Source: Rhodoferax_B sp049316285 (lineage in GTDB: Bacteria > Pseudomonadota > Gammaproteobacteria > Burkholderiales > Burkholderiaceae_C). Taken from it: a DNA stretch of 64,000 nt. Below, piece after piece: positions 16,242-24,983 of the stretch. The position numbers and the translations under genes are program-made. The first letter of the stretch is position 1. The number at the start of each line of letters is the position of its first letter. The stretch lies in contig NZ_JBMOXA010000018.1 of NCBI RefSeq assembly GCF_049316285.1, positions 27,298 through 91,297 on the forward strand, read 5' to 3'. The notes beneath the pieces are model-generated. The model did no database searches and was not told the DNA's origin. It saw nothing but the letters and a program-made list of their open reading frames with translations.

Positions 16242-16282
16242 TCTGCGCAAGTAGCTATCATTTTTGATAATCTAATTTTTAA
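16242..16282 (+). repeat. Palindromic intergenic repeat, copy 3
   Basis: GCGCAAGTAGCTATCATTTT followed by TGATAATC: TATCA and TGATA pair around a short T run. It matches the repeat pattern at 6469 and 12014 and lies between the lyase and CoA-transferase genes. Confidence 0.4.
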
Positions 16283-16290
16283 GTTAACCC

Positions 16291-17493
16291 ATGCCCACCA
16301 CCGCCACCTCCCCTCAAGCCCTGCCCTACGCCGGTGTGCGTGTTGTTGAATTCACCCACATGGTGATGGGCCCGACCTGCGGCCTGTTGCTGGGCGACCT
16401 GGGGGCCGAGGTCATCAAGGTCGAGCCCATAGAGGGTGACGCCACGCGCCGCCTGCTGGGCTCGGGCGCGGGCTTCTTCCCGACCTTCAACCGCAACAAG
16501 AAAAGCATTGCGCTGGATTTGAAATCGCCCGACGGCGTAGAGGCCGCGCGCAAACTCATCGCCACGGCCGACATCGTGAGCGAAAACTTCAAACCCGGCA
16601 CCATGCAAAAGCTCGGACTGGACTACGCCACCTTGTCCAAAGTAGACCCGCGCCTGATCTACGTCAGCCACAAGGGTTTTCTGCCCGGCCCCTACGACCA
16701 CCGCACCGCGCTCGACGAAGTGGTGCAGATGATGGGCGGCCTGGCCTATATGACCGGCCGCCCCGGCGACCCGCTGCGCGCGGGCACCAGCGTGAACGAC
16801 ATCATGGGTGGCATGTTCGGCGCCATTGGCGCCATGGCCGCGCTGCGCCAGCGCGAGTTGACCGGCAAGGGCTGTGAGGTGCAGTCCGCACTGTTTGAGA
16901 ACAACGTGTTCCTGGTGGCACAACACATGATGCAGTTTGCCGCCACCGGCAAAGCCGCCGCGCCCATGCCCAGCCGCATTTCGGCCTGGGGCATTTACGA
17001 CGTGTTCAGCGTGAAGGACGACGCGCAGATCTTCCTGGCTGTGGTGAGCGACAAGCAGTGGGCCATCTTCTGCCAGGCACTGAGTCTGCAAGACCTGCAG
17101 GCCGACGAGCGCCTGCGCAGCAACAACGACCGCGTGCTGGCGCGCGAGTGGCTGATGCCGGTGCTGCGCGAGCGCCTGGCCGCCTACAGCGCGGCCGAGT
17201 TGAGCTCGGTGTTCGAGAAAAACGAGTTGCCGTTTGCGCCCATCACCAAACCGCAGGAATTGTTTGACGACCCGCACCTCAACGCCACCGGTGGCCTGGC
17301 CCCGGTGCGCATGAACGACGGCTCGCAGTCCAAGGTGCCGCTGATGCCGCTGACCATTGGCGGCGAGCGCCCGGGCATTCGCCTGCAGCCGCCGCTCAAG
17401 GGCGAACACACGCGTGCCTTGCTGCGCGAGGTGGGTTACAGCGAAGCGCAGGTGGAAGCGATGTTGGCGGCGGGCGCAACTGCTGTAAATTAG
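16291..17493 (+). CDS. CaiB/BaiF family (class III) CoA-transferase
   Basis: 400 aa, family length. Transfers CoA between carboxylic acids through an aspartyl-CoA intermediate. The N-terminal Rossmann part has VVEFTHMVMGPTCGLLLGDLG and AEVIKVEP; the catalytic aspartate is Asp170 in SVNDIMGG after the TGRPGDPLRAG loop, matching the position in formyl-CoA transferase. Acid specificity cannot be read. Pairing with an HMG-CoA lyase suggests activation of a 3-hydroxy dicarboxylate such as HMG or a relative, which is inference. The stop codon falls in the start of intergenic repeat copy 4. Confidence 0.9.
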   Translation: MPTTATSPQALPYAGVRVVEFTHMVMGPTCGLLLGDLGAEVIKVEPIEGDATRRLLGSGAGFFPTFNRNKKSIALDLKSPDGVEAARKLIATADIVSENFKPGTMQKLGLDYATLSKVDPRLIYVSHKGFLPGPYDHRTALDEVVQMMGGLAYMTGRPGDPLRAGTSVNDIMGGMFGAIGAMAALRQRELTGKGCEVQSALFENNVFLVAQHMMQFAATGKAAAPMPSRISAWGIYDVFSVKDDAQIFLAVVSDKQWAIFCQALSLQDLQADERLRSNNDRVLAREWLMPVLRERLAAYSAAELSSVFEKNELPFAPITKPQELFDDPHLNATGGLAPVRMNDGSQSKVPLMPLTIGGERPGIRLQPPLKGEHTRALLREVGYSEAQVEAMLAAGATAVN

Positions 17494-17546
17494 ATAGCTG
17501 TCTGGGCTGATCCATCAAGCGCAGAACGCCTTTTTTGCTTAGCGCT
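17482..17546 (-). repeat. Palindromic intergenic repeat, copy 4 (inverted)
   Basis: Read on the reverse strand it has the order CTGCGCTTGATGGAT then ACAGCTATCTAATTT, the same elements as the other copies. It overlaps the last codons and stop of the CoA-transferase gene. Confidence 0.4.
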
Positions 17547-17548
17547 CC

Positions 17549-18478
17549 ATGGATAAATTCAAACAGTTCGAAACCTTTGTCTCCGTCGCCACCAAAGGCA
17601 GCCTGACCGCGGCTGCGCGCGCCGAAGGTGTGGCACCGGCCATCATTGGCCGCCGGCTCGACACACTGGAAGAACGCCTGGGCGTCAAGCTGCTGGTGCG
17701 CACCACGCGGCGCCTCACGCTCACCCACGAAGGCACGGCTTTTCTGGAAGACTGCCAGCGCGTGCTGGCCGATGCGGCAAATGCCGAGGCCAGCGTCAGC
17801 GCCGGCGGCGTCAAGGTCAGCGGGCATTTGCGCGTCACCGCGCCCGCTGGTTTTGGCCGCCGCCACGTCGCGCCGCTGGTGCCCTTGTTCGGCGAGATCC
17901 ACCCGGACGTGGCGGTGTCGCTCAACCTGTCAGACCGGCTGGTCGACCTGACCGGCGAAGGCTACGACTGCGCCGTGCGGGTGGGCGACCTGCCCGACTC
18001 CACACTGGTGAGCGCCCGCATTGGCGACAACCGCCGCCTGTGTGTCGCCACCCCGGCCTATCTGCAACGCCATGGCACACCGCGCCACCCGAGTGAGCTG
18101 GCACAGCACACCTGCCTGACACTTTCCAGCGAAGCCTCGCAAACACGCGGCTGGGCGTTTCAACTGCCGCGAGACGATGGCGGCACGGGTGTGACACACC
18201 TGCGCGTGGCCGGCCGGCTGGATTGCTCCGACGGCCAGGTACTGCACGACTGGTGCCTGGGTGGCTGGGGCATCGCCTGGCGCAGCACCTGGGAAGTGGA
18301 GGCCGGGATCGCCTCCGGTCAACTGGTGGCGGTGCTGGAAGACTTTGCCGCGCCGCCGAATGGCATCTACGCCGTCTTTCCGCAACGCAAACACATGCCG
18401 CTGCGCGTACGCCTGTGGATCGACTACTTAAAACACCACTATGGCCAGCCCGGCTTCTTCAGCCGCGATTTACCGTGA
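17549..18478 (+). CDS. LysR-family transcriptional regulator
   Basis: 309 aa. N-terminal winged helix (residues 3-62: FVSVATKGSLTAAARAEGVAPAIIGRRLDTLEERLG with a typical recognition helix), then a periplasmic-binding-like effector domain (about 92-300). The sequence resembles the CrgA/DsdC-like group that controls small metabolic or efflux genes. It is on the same strand as the CoA-transferase, 55 bp downstream, not divergent to an obvious target, so its regulon is unclear. It is not a PhcA-type regulator. Confidence 0.92.
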   Translation: MDKFKQFETFVSVATKGSLTAAARAEGVAPAIIGRRLDTLEERLGVKLLVRTTRRLTLTHEGTAFLEDCQRVLADAANAEASVSAGGVKVSGHLRVTAPAGFGRRHVAPLVPLFGEIHPDVAVSLNLSDRLVDLTGEGYDCAVRVGDLPDSTLVSARIGDNRRLCVATPAYLQRHGTPRHPSELAQHTCLTLSSEASQTRGWAFQLPRDDGGTGVTHLRVAGRLDCSDGQVLHDWCLGGWGIAWRSTWEVEAGIASGQLVAVLEDFAAPPNGIYAVFPQRKHMPLRVRLWIDYLKHHYGQPGFFSRDLP

Positions 18479-18522
18479 TCGCGGCGCGTGGCATTCTTCC
18501 GCACTGAATTCTGGGAGTGTTT

Positions 18523-19104
18523 ATGTTGAGCGGTTCGTTTAATGTCTTATTGAGAGGTCTCGCGGCGCTGACACTGGTGGGGGTTTTGAGCGCCTGCGCC
18601 ACCAACACCAGCCCTGAAGCCGCCGCCCAACGCACGGCCGCCGCACGCCTGGACGACGTGGTGCGCGGCCCGGTCACGGTGCACTTCAGCGACCCCAGCC
18701 AATACAGCTCGGCCTACGACTTCGGCCGCGATGGTGGCAACGGTCAAAAAGCCTGGTTGCCCACTCTGGCCCAACACCTGGCCGACAAAGTGGGGGCCAA
18801 ACTGCCGCCCGGGCAGCAGGTTGAGGTGTCCATCACCAATGTAGAACGTGCCGGCCGTACCGAGCCCTGGCGCGCCGGGCCAGTGGGCGATGTGCGCATC
18901 GTGCGCGACATCTACCCGCCGCGCCTCGACCTGCAATACACCCAACGTGCGGCCGACGGTCAGGTGCTGCGCTCAGGCCCGCGCCAGTTGCGCGACAACA
19001 CTTTCATGGCCAACATCGACCGCTACCCCGGCGATCCGCTGCGTTATGAAAAGCAGTTGGTGGACGACTGGGTGGACAAGGAATTCACCACCAAAGGCGG
19101 CTAG
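18523..19104 (+). CDS. DUF3016 family lipoprotein
   Basis: 193 aa from the ATG at 18523, which has GGGAG six bases upstream; a GTG two codons earlier overlaps that site and is less likely. The signal sequence ends in a lipobox (LSAC, Cys about residue 25), so the mature protein is lipid-anchored. The rest shows the DUF3016 pattern: VTVHFSDPSQYSS, a central LPPGQQVEVSITNVERAG and a C-terminal DWVDKEF. Function unknown. It lies 20 bp before the DUF2214 gene and may form a pair with it. Confidence 0.82.
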   Translation: MLSGSFNVLLRGLAALTLVGVLSACATNTSPEAAAQRTAAARLDDVVRGPVTVHFSDPSQYSSAYDFGRDGGNGQKAWLPTLAQHLADKVGAKLPPGQQVEVSITNVERAGRTEPWRAGPVGDVRIVRDIYPPRLDLQYTQRAADGQVLRSGPRQLRDNTFMANIDRYPGDPLRYEKQLVDDWVDKEFTTKGG

Positions 19105-19124
19105 CCGTTTTGAAAAGGAACACC

Positions 19125-19574
19125 ATGACGATAGAAGCCTTGCTGGCCTACGCCCACTTCTTGGCCATACTCACAATGGTGGTGTTCCTGTCCAGCGAGG
19201 CCGCGCTGTGCCGGCCCGAATGGCTCAACGCGGCCGTGGTCGAACGTCTGGCCAGGCTGGACGCGGTGTACGGCGGCGCAGCCGTGGCAGTGCTGGCCAC
19301 CGGGCTGGCGCGGGTGTGGTGGGGCATGAAGGGCTCGGCCTGGTATTGGGGCCAACCGCTGCTGCACGTCAAGCTGACGCTGTTTGTCATCGTCGGGCTG
19401 ATGTCCATCGTGCCAACCTTGCGTTTCATCCGCTGGCGCAAAACCCTGCACGCCAGTGGCGCCCTGCCCGAGGAAGCCGAAATCCGCAGTACCCGCAAGC
19501 TGGTGATGGTGGAGGCGCACCTGCTGGTGCTGATTCCGCTGGCGGCGGTGTTTCTCGCACGCGGCTTGGGCTAA
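19125..19574 (+). CDS. DUF2214 family integral membrane protein
   Basis: 149 aa from the ATG at 19125, with AAAGGA as ribosome-binding site; the TTG five codons upstream is unlikely. Four hydrophobic segments are visible (about residues 5-25, 45-65, 80-100 and 125-147), matching the small DUF2214 membrane family of unknown function. A conserved Arg-rich loop (RFIRWRKTL) lies between the third and fourth spans. It follows the DUF3016 lipoprotein gene by 20 bp on the same strand. Confidence 0.8.
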   Translation: MTIEALLAYAHFLAILTMVVFLSSEAALCRPEWLNAAVVERLARLDAVYGGAAVAVLATGLARVWWGMKGSAWYWGQPLLHVKLTLFVIVGLMSIVPTLRFIRWRKTLHASGALPEEAEIRSTRKLVMVEAHLLVLIPLAAVFLARGLG

Positions 19575-19580
19575 CGGATG

Positions 19581-19616
19581 TAAAAAAGCCCCGCCGCCGG
19601 CTCGGCGTACGGGGCT
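19581..19616 (-). terminator. Terminator of the psiF-like gene
   Basis: On the reverse strand AGCCCCG (19616-19610) and CGGGGCT (19593-19587) form a stem with a GC-rich inner part, followed by a run of six T. It lies 19 bp after the psiF-like stop; the forward direction has no T run. Confidence 0.75.
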
Positions 19617-19634
19617 GGTGAACGCAAGCGCTTG

Positions 19635-19973
19635 TCAGGCTGCTGGCTTGGCGCTCAGGCAGTCTTTCATGAAGGCCTTGCGGTCATCGCCGGTCTTGCC
19701 CTTGGCATCAGCATTACAAGTCTTCATCTTTTCTTGCTGCGTCGGTGTGGCGGTAACGCCTTTTGCGCTCAAGCACTGTTTCATGAAGGCTTTGCGGTCA
19801 TCGCCGGTCTTGTCCTTGGCGTCGGTGTTGCAGGACTTCATTTTTTCTTGCTGGGCCAGCTGCGCTTCGCTCTTGGCTGCAGGCTTGGCATCGGCCTTGG
19901 TGTCGGCGGCTTGGGCCAGGCCCAGGGAGCAGCCCAGGCTGATGGCGGCGAGAAAAGGGATCAGACGTTTCAT
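19635..19973 (-). CDS. PsiF repeat family exported protein
   Basis: 112 aa from the ATG at 19973, with GAGGAG upstream. A clear signal peptide (residues 1-23, cleavage after AQA) is followed by two near-identical copies of the PsiF repeat, each with QQEKMKxCNxDAKxKTGDDR and KAFMKxCLSAK. In E. coli psiF belongs to the phosphate-starvation regulon, but its molecular role is unknown. Each repeat has two cysteines, so periplasmic disulfides are likely. No convincing Pho box was identified upstream. Confidence 0.85.
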   Translation of the reverse strand: MKRLIPFLAAISLGCSLGLAQAADTKADAKPAAKSEAQLAQQEKMKSCNTDAKDKTGDDRKAFMKQCLSAKGVTATPTQQEKMKTCNADAKGKTGDDRKAFMKDCLSAKPAA

Positions 19974-20115
19974 GGAATCTCCTCGTGACAAGGCAAAAGG
20001 CCAATGGATGGGAAGATCCTGCGGTTGGTGTCATACACGCCCCGAAAGATTGGTCTTTATAACGCCGCTTGTCCCCAAACGGATGACTTGACATTGCGCC
20101 CCGTAAAATCACCAC

Positions 20116-21813
20116 ATGCTCTCAGTCAAACAAGATTTGCTCGCGGCCCTGGCCGGCGGGCTGGAAAAGATTCTGCCCGGTGCGGGTGAAAAAGCCGCTT
20201 TCGAGCTGCCGAAGATGGCCGCGCTGGGCGATTTCGCCATCACCGCCGCCATGCAGCTGGCCAAACCGCTCAAAGCCAACCCGCGTGCGCTAGGGGAACA
20301 ACTGCGCACTGAACTGCTGGCCACGCCCGCGTTTCAGCAGTGGGTGGATGCGGTAGAAATCGCCGGCCCGGGCTTCATCAACATCAAACTCAAGCCCGCC
20401 GCCAAACAAGCGGTGGTGCACGAAGTACTGACCGCTGGCACGGCCTTCGGCACCCAGCCCGACAAGGGCGAACGTGTGCTGGTGGAGTTTGTCTCGGCCA
20501 ACCCCACCGGCCCGTTGCATGTGGGCCACGGCCGACAAGCGGCTTTGGGTGACGCCATCTGCAACCTGTTCCAAACCCAGGGATGGAACGTCTACCGCGA
20601 GTTTTATTACAACGACGCGGGTGTGCAGATCGGCACCTTGGCCAGCAGCACACATCTGCGCGCGCAAGGCTTCAAGCCCGGCGACCCGGAGTGGCCTAGC
20701 GGCGAAAAAGCCGCCGCCTACAACGGCGACTACATCAATGACATCGCCAACGACTTCCTGGCCAAGAAGACTGTCAAGGCCGACGACCGTGAAGTCACCG
20801 CCAGCGGCGACATCAACGACATGGATTCGATCCGCGAGTTTGCCGTGGCCTACCTGCGCCGCGAGCAGGATCTGGATCTGCGCGCCTTCGAGGTGCGCTT
20901 CGACAACTTCTACCTCGAGTCCAGCCTCTACACCAGCGGCCGCGTCGAGGCCGCCGTCAACAAGCTGATTGCCGCAGGCAAGACCTACGAACAAGACGGC
21001 GCCCTGTGGCTGCGCTCCACCGACTACGGCGACGACAAAGACCGTGTGATGCGCAAGACCGACGGCAGCTACACCTACTTTGTGCCTGACGTGGCCTACC
21101 ACATCGCCAAGTGGGAGCGCGGCTTCCACCGCGTGGTCAACATCCAGGGCACCGACCACCACGGCACCATCGCGCGTGTGCGCGCCGGCCTGCAAGCCGC
21201 CAGTGTTGGCATTCCCGAAGGCTACCCCGACTACGTGCTGCACACCATGGTGCGTGTGATGCGCGGCGGCGAAGAAGTGAAGATTTCCAAGCGTGCCGGC
21301 AGCTACGTCACGCTGCGCGATGTGATCGACTGGACCAGCAAGGACGCCGTGCGCTTCTTCCTGCTGAGCCGCAAGCCAGACACCGAATACATGTTCGACG
21401 TCGACCTGGCCCTGGCGCAGAACAACGACAACCCGGTCTATTACGTGCAGTACGCACATGCGCGCATTTGCTCGGTATTGGCGGCGTGGCAGGAACAAGG
21501 CGGCGCTGGAGTGGAAAGCCTGGCCAAGGTCGACCTGTCGCCGTTGACCAGCCCGCAAGCCCAGGCGCTGATGATGCAACTCGCGCGTTACCCCGAAATG
21601 CTGACCGGCGCCTGTGCCGACTTTGCGCCGCACGACGTCACCTTCTACCTGCGCGATCTGGCCGCGAGCTACCACAGCTACTACGATGCCGAGCGCATTC
21701 TGGTGGACGACGAACAGGTGAAACTGGCACGCCTGGCCCTGGTCGCCGCCACAGCGCAGGTGTTGCACAATGGCTTGGCCGTGCTCGGGGTGAGTGCGCC
21801 GAAGAAAATGTGA
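20116..21813 (+). CDS. argS: Arginyl-tRNA synthetase
   Basis: 565 aa, class Ia synthetase charging tRNA-Arg. The N-terminal Add-1 domain precedes the catalytic core, where the HIGH motif is HVGH (residues 135-138, in NPTGPLHVGHGR); the KMSKS-equivalent loop reads KISKRAGS, consistent with the relaxed KMSKS motif common in ArgRS. The C-terminal anticodon-binding helical domain (DALR) starts near residue 440. A SPOR-domain gene follows almost directly, the usual order in Burkholderiales. Confidence 0.97.
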   Translation: MLSVKQDLLAALAGGLEKILPGAGEKAAFELPKMAALGDFAITAAMQLAKPLKANPRALGEQLRTELLATPAFQQWVDAVEIAGPGFINIKLKPAAKQAVVHEVLTAGTAFGTQPDKGERVLVEFVSANPTGPLHVGHGRQAALGDAICNLFQTQGWNVYREFYYNDAGVQIGTLASSTHLRAQGFKPGDPEWPSGEKAAAYNGDYINDIANDFLAKKTVKADDREVTASGDINDMDSIREFAVAYLRREQDLDLRAFEVRFDNFYLESSLYTSGRVEAAVNKLIAAGKTYEQDGALWLRSTDYGDDKDRVMRKTDGSYTYFVPDVAYHIAKWERGFHRVVNIQGTDHHGTIARVRAGLQAASVGIPEGYPDYVLHTMVRVMRGGEEVKISKRAGSYVTLRDVIDWTSKDAVRFFLLSRKPDTEYMFDVDLALAQNNDNPVYYVQYAHARICSVLAAWQEQGGAGVESLAKVDLSPLTSPQAQALMMQLARYPEMLTGACADFAPHDVTFYLRDLAASYHSYYDAERILVDDEQVKLARLALVAATAQVLHNGLAVLGVSAPKKM

Positions 21814-21821
21814 AGACCTTC

Positions 21822-22586
21822 ATGAAGCAGAAAAAACAGCGCGGCGGCACGGCCATCGGGTTCATCTTGGGACTGGTGATTGGACTGGGTGCCGCTTTGG
21901 CCGTGGCCGTCTACGTCACCAAGGTGCCGGTGCCCTTCGTCGCCGGCAAGGGCGTCAACTCTGGCGCCGAGCGCGATGCGGCCGAGCAGCAAAAAAACAA
22001 AAGCTGGGACCCCAACACGCCACTGCAGGGCAAGAACCCGGCCCGGCCAGCCACGGCCGAGGCGGGTGCCACCACCGCGACCGCCACCGGCACCGTGGTT
22101 CCCGCCACACCCGGCGCTCCAGCCGTGGCAGGCATTGCACCCGCACCTGCGCCAGTGGCGGCACCTTCCCCGGTGACCACGTTGCCAGCGATGGCGTCCA
22201 CTCCGGTGAAGGGCGATACAAAACCCAACCCGGCCAACGACCCGAACTTCGACCCGCTGGGTGACCTGGCGCGGGCCAAGTCCAAAGGCGTATCAACCAC
22301 CACGGCCGCTGCCGCCCCCTCGGCCAAGACCGACAACGACGCGGCCGATCCGTTTGAGTACTTTGTGCAAGCCGGTGCCTACCGCACCCCAGAAGACGCG
22401 GAAGCCCAACGCGCCAAGCTGGCGATGTCCGGCTTGCAGGCCAAAGTGACCGAGCGCGAGCAATCCGGTCGCACCGTCTACCGCGTGCGCATGGGGCCCT
22501 ACAACAAAAAAGACGATGCGGAAAAAGCCCGCACGCGTCTGGAAGACCTGGGCAACGAAAGCGCCTTGGTGCGCGTGCAGCGTTAG
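21822..22586 (+). CDS. SPOR-domain cell-envelope protein
   Basis: 254 aa from the ATG at 21822; a GTG four codons upstream (21810) overlapping the argS stop is also possible. A short basic cytoplasmic segment is followed by one membrane span (about residues 11-33), a long Pro/Ala/Thr-rich periplasmic linker and a C-terminal SPOR domain (about 175-250: YFVQAGAYRTPEDAEAQRAKL, then YRVRMGPYNKKDDAEKAR). SPOR domains bind denuded glycan at the septum, so this is an FtsN-like protein. It starts 8 bp after argS and is likely cotranscribed. Confidence 0.88.
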   Translation: MKQKKQRGGTAIGFILGLVIGLGAALAVAVYVTKVPVPFVAGKGVNSGAERDAAEQQKNKSWDPNTPLQGKNPARPATAEAGATTATATGTVVPATPGAPAVAGIAPAPAPVAAPSPVTTLPAMASTPVKGDTKPNPANDPNFDPLGDLARAKSKGVSTTTAAAAPSAKTDNDAADPFEYFVQAGAYRTPEDAEAQRAKLAMSGLQAKVTEREQSGRTVYRVRMGPYNKKDDAEKARTRLEDLGNESALVRVQR

Positions 22587-22694
22587 GTCAAACCGGCTTC
22601 AACCGAAAATCCCAGGCCATTCGCGCAAGCACTGCGCAGTGGCTGAACTTTTCCAACCGCCCCTGGTCAGAACGGCCACAAGGAGTGATCGTAA

Positions 22695-23369
22695 ATGAAA
22701 CGTCGTGAATTTTCCCTGGCCTCTGTTGGGGCAGTCGCCGCCTCGTCGCTGGCCCTCGCCCCCTTCGGTGCGGCACAAGCACAGGGCATGGCCCCCAAGG
22801 CAGGTACCGACTACAACGTGCTGAAAACCGCGGCGCCCGTAGACGGTGCCAGCAAGGGCAAGATCGAGGTCGTGGAGTTCTTCTGGTACGCCTGCCCGCA
22901 CTGCAATGCGTTCGAGCCTACGCTGGAGTCCTGGCTCAAGCAGTTGCCCAAGGATGTGGCCTTCCGCCGCGTGCCGGTCAACTTCCAGAGCAGCTTCGTG
23001 CCGCCGCAAAAGCTGTTCTACACGCTGGAAGCCATGAACCTGTTGCCACAAATGCACGGCAAGGTGTTCCAGGCCATCCACGTCGACCACCAAAAACTCG
23101 ACCGCGACGACGCCGTGATCGAATGGGTTGCCAAACAAGGCATAGACAAAGCCAAGTTCACCGAGGTGTACAACTCGTTCTCCGTGAGCGCCAAGGTGCG
23201 CCAGGCCTCGCAGTTGCAAGAAGCCTACAAGGTGGAAGGTGTGCCCGCCTTGGGCGTGGCCGGCAAGTTCTACACCGACGGTTCGCTGGCGCAAGGCATG
23301 CCGCGTGCCCTGGCGATCGTGGACTACCTGGTCGCCCAGGAGCGCAAGGCTGGGCCGGCCAAGTCTTGA
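22695..23369 (+). CDS. dsbA: Periplasmic thiol:disulfide oxidoreductase DsbA
   Basis: 224 aa, with an AAGGAG ribosome-binding site. A twin-Arg-free signal sequence (residues 1-30) precedes a thioredoxin fold with the oxidising active site CPHC at residues 67-70 (FFWYACPHC) and the cis-proline loop VEGVPALG (Pro184). It introduces disulfide bonds into exported proteins and would be reoxidised by DsbB, which is not in the window. A good terminator follows, so it is a separate unit from lptA. Confidence 0.95.
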   Translation: MKRREFSLASVGAVAASSLALAPFGAAQAQGMAPKAGTDYNVLKTAAPVDGASKGKIEVVEFFWYACPHCNAFEPTLESWLKQLPKDVAFRRVPVNFQSSFVPPQKLFYTLEAMNLLPQMHGKVFQAIHVDHQKLDRDDAVIEWVAKQGIDKAKFTEVYNSFSVSAKVRQASQLQEAYKVEGVPALGVAGKFYTDGSLAQGMPRALAIVDYLVAQERKAGPAKS

Positions 23370-23398
23370 TGCCTGCTTGAGTCGTTAATTTGCCGTTT

Positions 23399-23424
23399 AA
23401 ATGCCCGCAACAGCGGGCATTTTT
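23399..23424 (+). terminator. Rho-independent terminator of dsbA
   Basis: ATGCCCGC (23401-23408) pairs perfectly with GCGGGCAT (23413-23420) across a 4-base loop, followed by TTTT. It separates dsbA from lptA. Confidence 0.8.
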
Positions 23425-23475
23425 CATGGCGCGGAGGTTGTCGCCGCTACAATGATCTGCAAGATTCATGCCTCT

Positions 23476-24120
23476 ATGAAAAAAATCAACACCATCGCAC
23501 TCCTCCTGGCCGCATTGGCGTTCACGGCCGGGGCTGCGCACGCCGAAACGGCGGACCGAGACAAGCCCATGAACGTCGAAGCCGACGCCATGCGTTACGA
23601 CGACCTGAAGCAGACCAATGTCTTCACCGGCAATGTGGTCATGACCAAGGGCACCATCATCCTGCGCGGCGCGCGGGTGGATGTACGTCAAGACCCAGAA
23701 GGTTACCAATATGGCGTGGTTACCGCAGCGGCCGGCAAGCTGGCGTTTTTCCGGCAAAAGCGCGAAGGCGTTGATGAGTTCATCGAAGGCGAAGCCGAAG
23801 AAATCTACTACGACAGCAAGGCCGACAACGTGCGTCTGGTGCGCCGCGCGGTGATGCGTCGTTACTTGGGGACCAAGCTCAGCGATGAGACCACGGGTGC
23901 CGAAATCAATTACCACAACACCACCGGCGTGTTCACCGTCGACGGCAGCGTACGCAACTTGGCTGGCGCGCCGGGCGGCGCGGGCACCGCTAACTCTGGC
24001 GGGCGTGTGCGCGCCATGTTGACACCCAAATCAGCGGCCTCCGCGCCCGCTGTGCCAGACGCCAACACGACGGCACCGGCCTTGCGCCCCAGCCTGCAGC
24101 TCGGCGGGGAGCGCAAGTGA
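23476..24120 (+). CDS. lptA: LPS transport periplasmic protein LptA
   Basis: 214 aa from the ATG at 23476; the frame extends upstream through the dsbA terminator and is not coding there. Signal peptide (residues 1-22, cleavage after AHA), then the OstA-like beta-jellyroll (about 30-160: PMNVEADAMRYDDLKQTNVFTGNVVMTKG) that forms the periplasmic bridge carrying LPS from LptC to LptD. The C-terminus has an Ala/Pro-rich tail of about 50 residues. The stop overlaps the lptB start by 4 bp. No lptC is seen upstream here, although lptE is encoded at 40.6-41.1 kb. Confidence 0.93.
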   Translation: MKKINTIALLLAALAFTAGAAHAETADRDKPMNVEADAMRYDDLKQTNVFTGNVVMTKGTIILRGARVDVRQDPEGYQYGVVTAAAGKLAFFRQKREGVDEFIEGEAEEIYYDSKADNVRLVRRAVMRRYLGTKLSDETTGAEINYHNTTGVFTVDGSVRNLAGAPGGAGTANSGGRVRAMLTPKSAASAPAVPDANTTAPALRPSLQLGGERK

Positions 24121-24896
24121 CGGCGGCGCAAGTCGCCACATCCCCGGTGGACGATTCGTCCTGCCTGGAAGCACGCCACCTGCAAAAAGCCTATGGCGGC
24201 CGCAAGGTGGTCAAAGATGTGGGTTTGAAGGTCCGCAAGGGTGAGGTAGTCGGTTTGCTCGGCCCCAACGGCGCCGGTAAAACCACCTCGTTCTACATGA
24301 TTGTGGGCCTGGTGCGTGCAGACAGCGGGCAGATCTTCATCGACAACCAGCCGGTGGAAGGCATGCCCATCCACCGCCGTTCGCGCCTGGGTTTGAGTTA
24401 TTTGCCGCAAGAAGCTTCTATCTTCCGAAAACTCACGGTAGAAGAAAACGTACGCGCCGTGCTCGAGTTGCAGCACGGTGAGGACGACAAACCTTTCAGC
24501 AAAGCCGAACTGGAACAACGCCTCACCGACCTGCTGCAAGACTTGCGCGTAGAGCATCTGCGCAGTTCATCAGCGCTGGCTTTGTCGGGTGGTGAACGCC
24601 GCCGCGTGGAAATCGCGCGGGCGCTGGCCACCCAGCCGCGCTTCATCCTGCTGGACGAGCCGTTTGCCGGTATCGACCCGATCGCGGTGATCGAGATCCA
24701 GCGCATCATCAGCTTTCTCAAATCGCGCGGCATTGGTGTGCTCATCACCGACCACAACGTACGCGAAACCCTAGGCATTTGTGACCACGCCTACATCATC
24801 AGTGATGGCCAAGTGCTGGCACAAGGAACGCCCTCTGAAATCGTCAACAACGCCGAAGTGCGCCGGGTTTACCTCGGTGAGCATTTCCGGATGTAA
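24117..24896 (+). CDS. lptB: LPS export ABC transporter ATPase LptB
   Basis: 259 aa from a GTG that overlaps the lptA stop (GTGA). Cytoplasmic ATPase that powers LPS extraction with LptF/LptG. Walker A GPNGAGKTT (residues 49-57), the Q-loop, the signature LSGGERRR, Walker B FILLDEPFAG and the switch histidine in TDHNVRE are all intact. It has an N-terminal extension of about 14 residues before the ABC domain. It lies between lptA and rpoN, the conserved order. Confidence 0.97.
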   Translation: MTAAQVATSPVDDSSCLEARHLQKAYGGRKVVKDVGLKVRKGEVVGLLGPNGAGKTTSFYMIVGLVRADSGQIFIDNQPVEGMPIHRRSRLGLSYLPQEASIFRKLTVEENVRAVLELQHGEDDKPFSKAELEQRLTDLLQDLRVEHLRSSSALALSGGERRRVEIARALATQPRFILLDEPFAGIDPIAVIEIQRIISFLKSRGIGVLITDHNVRETLGICDHAYIISDGQVLAQGTPSEIVNNAEVRRVYLGEHFRM

Positions 24897-24983
24897 GCCC
24901 ATGGAATGCGTGCGTAACAGCTTTGGGGCGCAGCTTGGCCTGCTGCTACCGCCAGCCTTGTCGGCGGTGCGGGAGGCGCGCGC

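Noticed and set aside
17549..18478. LysR gene as the missing PhcA regulator of the phc-type operon
   Set aside because: The N-terminus and length resemble generic LysR proteins near metabolic genes; it lies 13 kb away and does not show the PhcA-like beginning.
20290..21768. Long reverse ORF opposite argS
   Set aside because: Antisense shadow; the forward strand encodes a complete synthetase with catalytic motifs.
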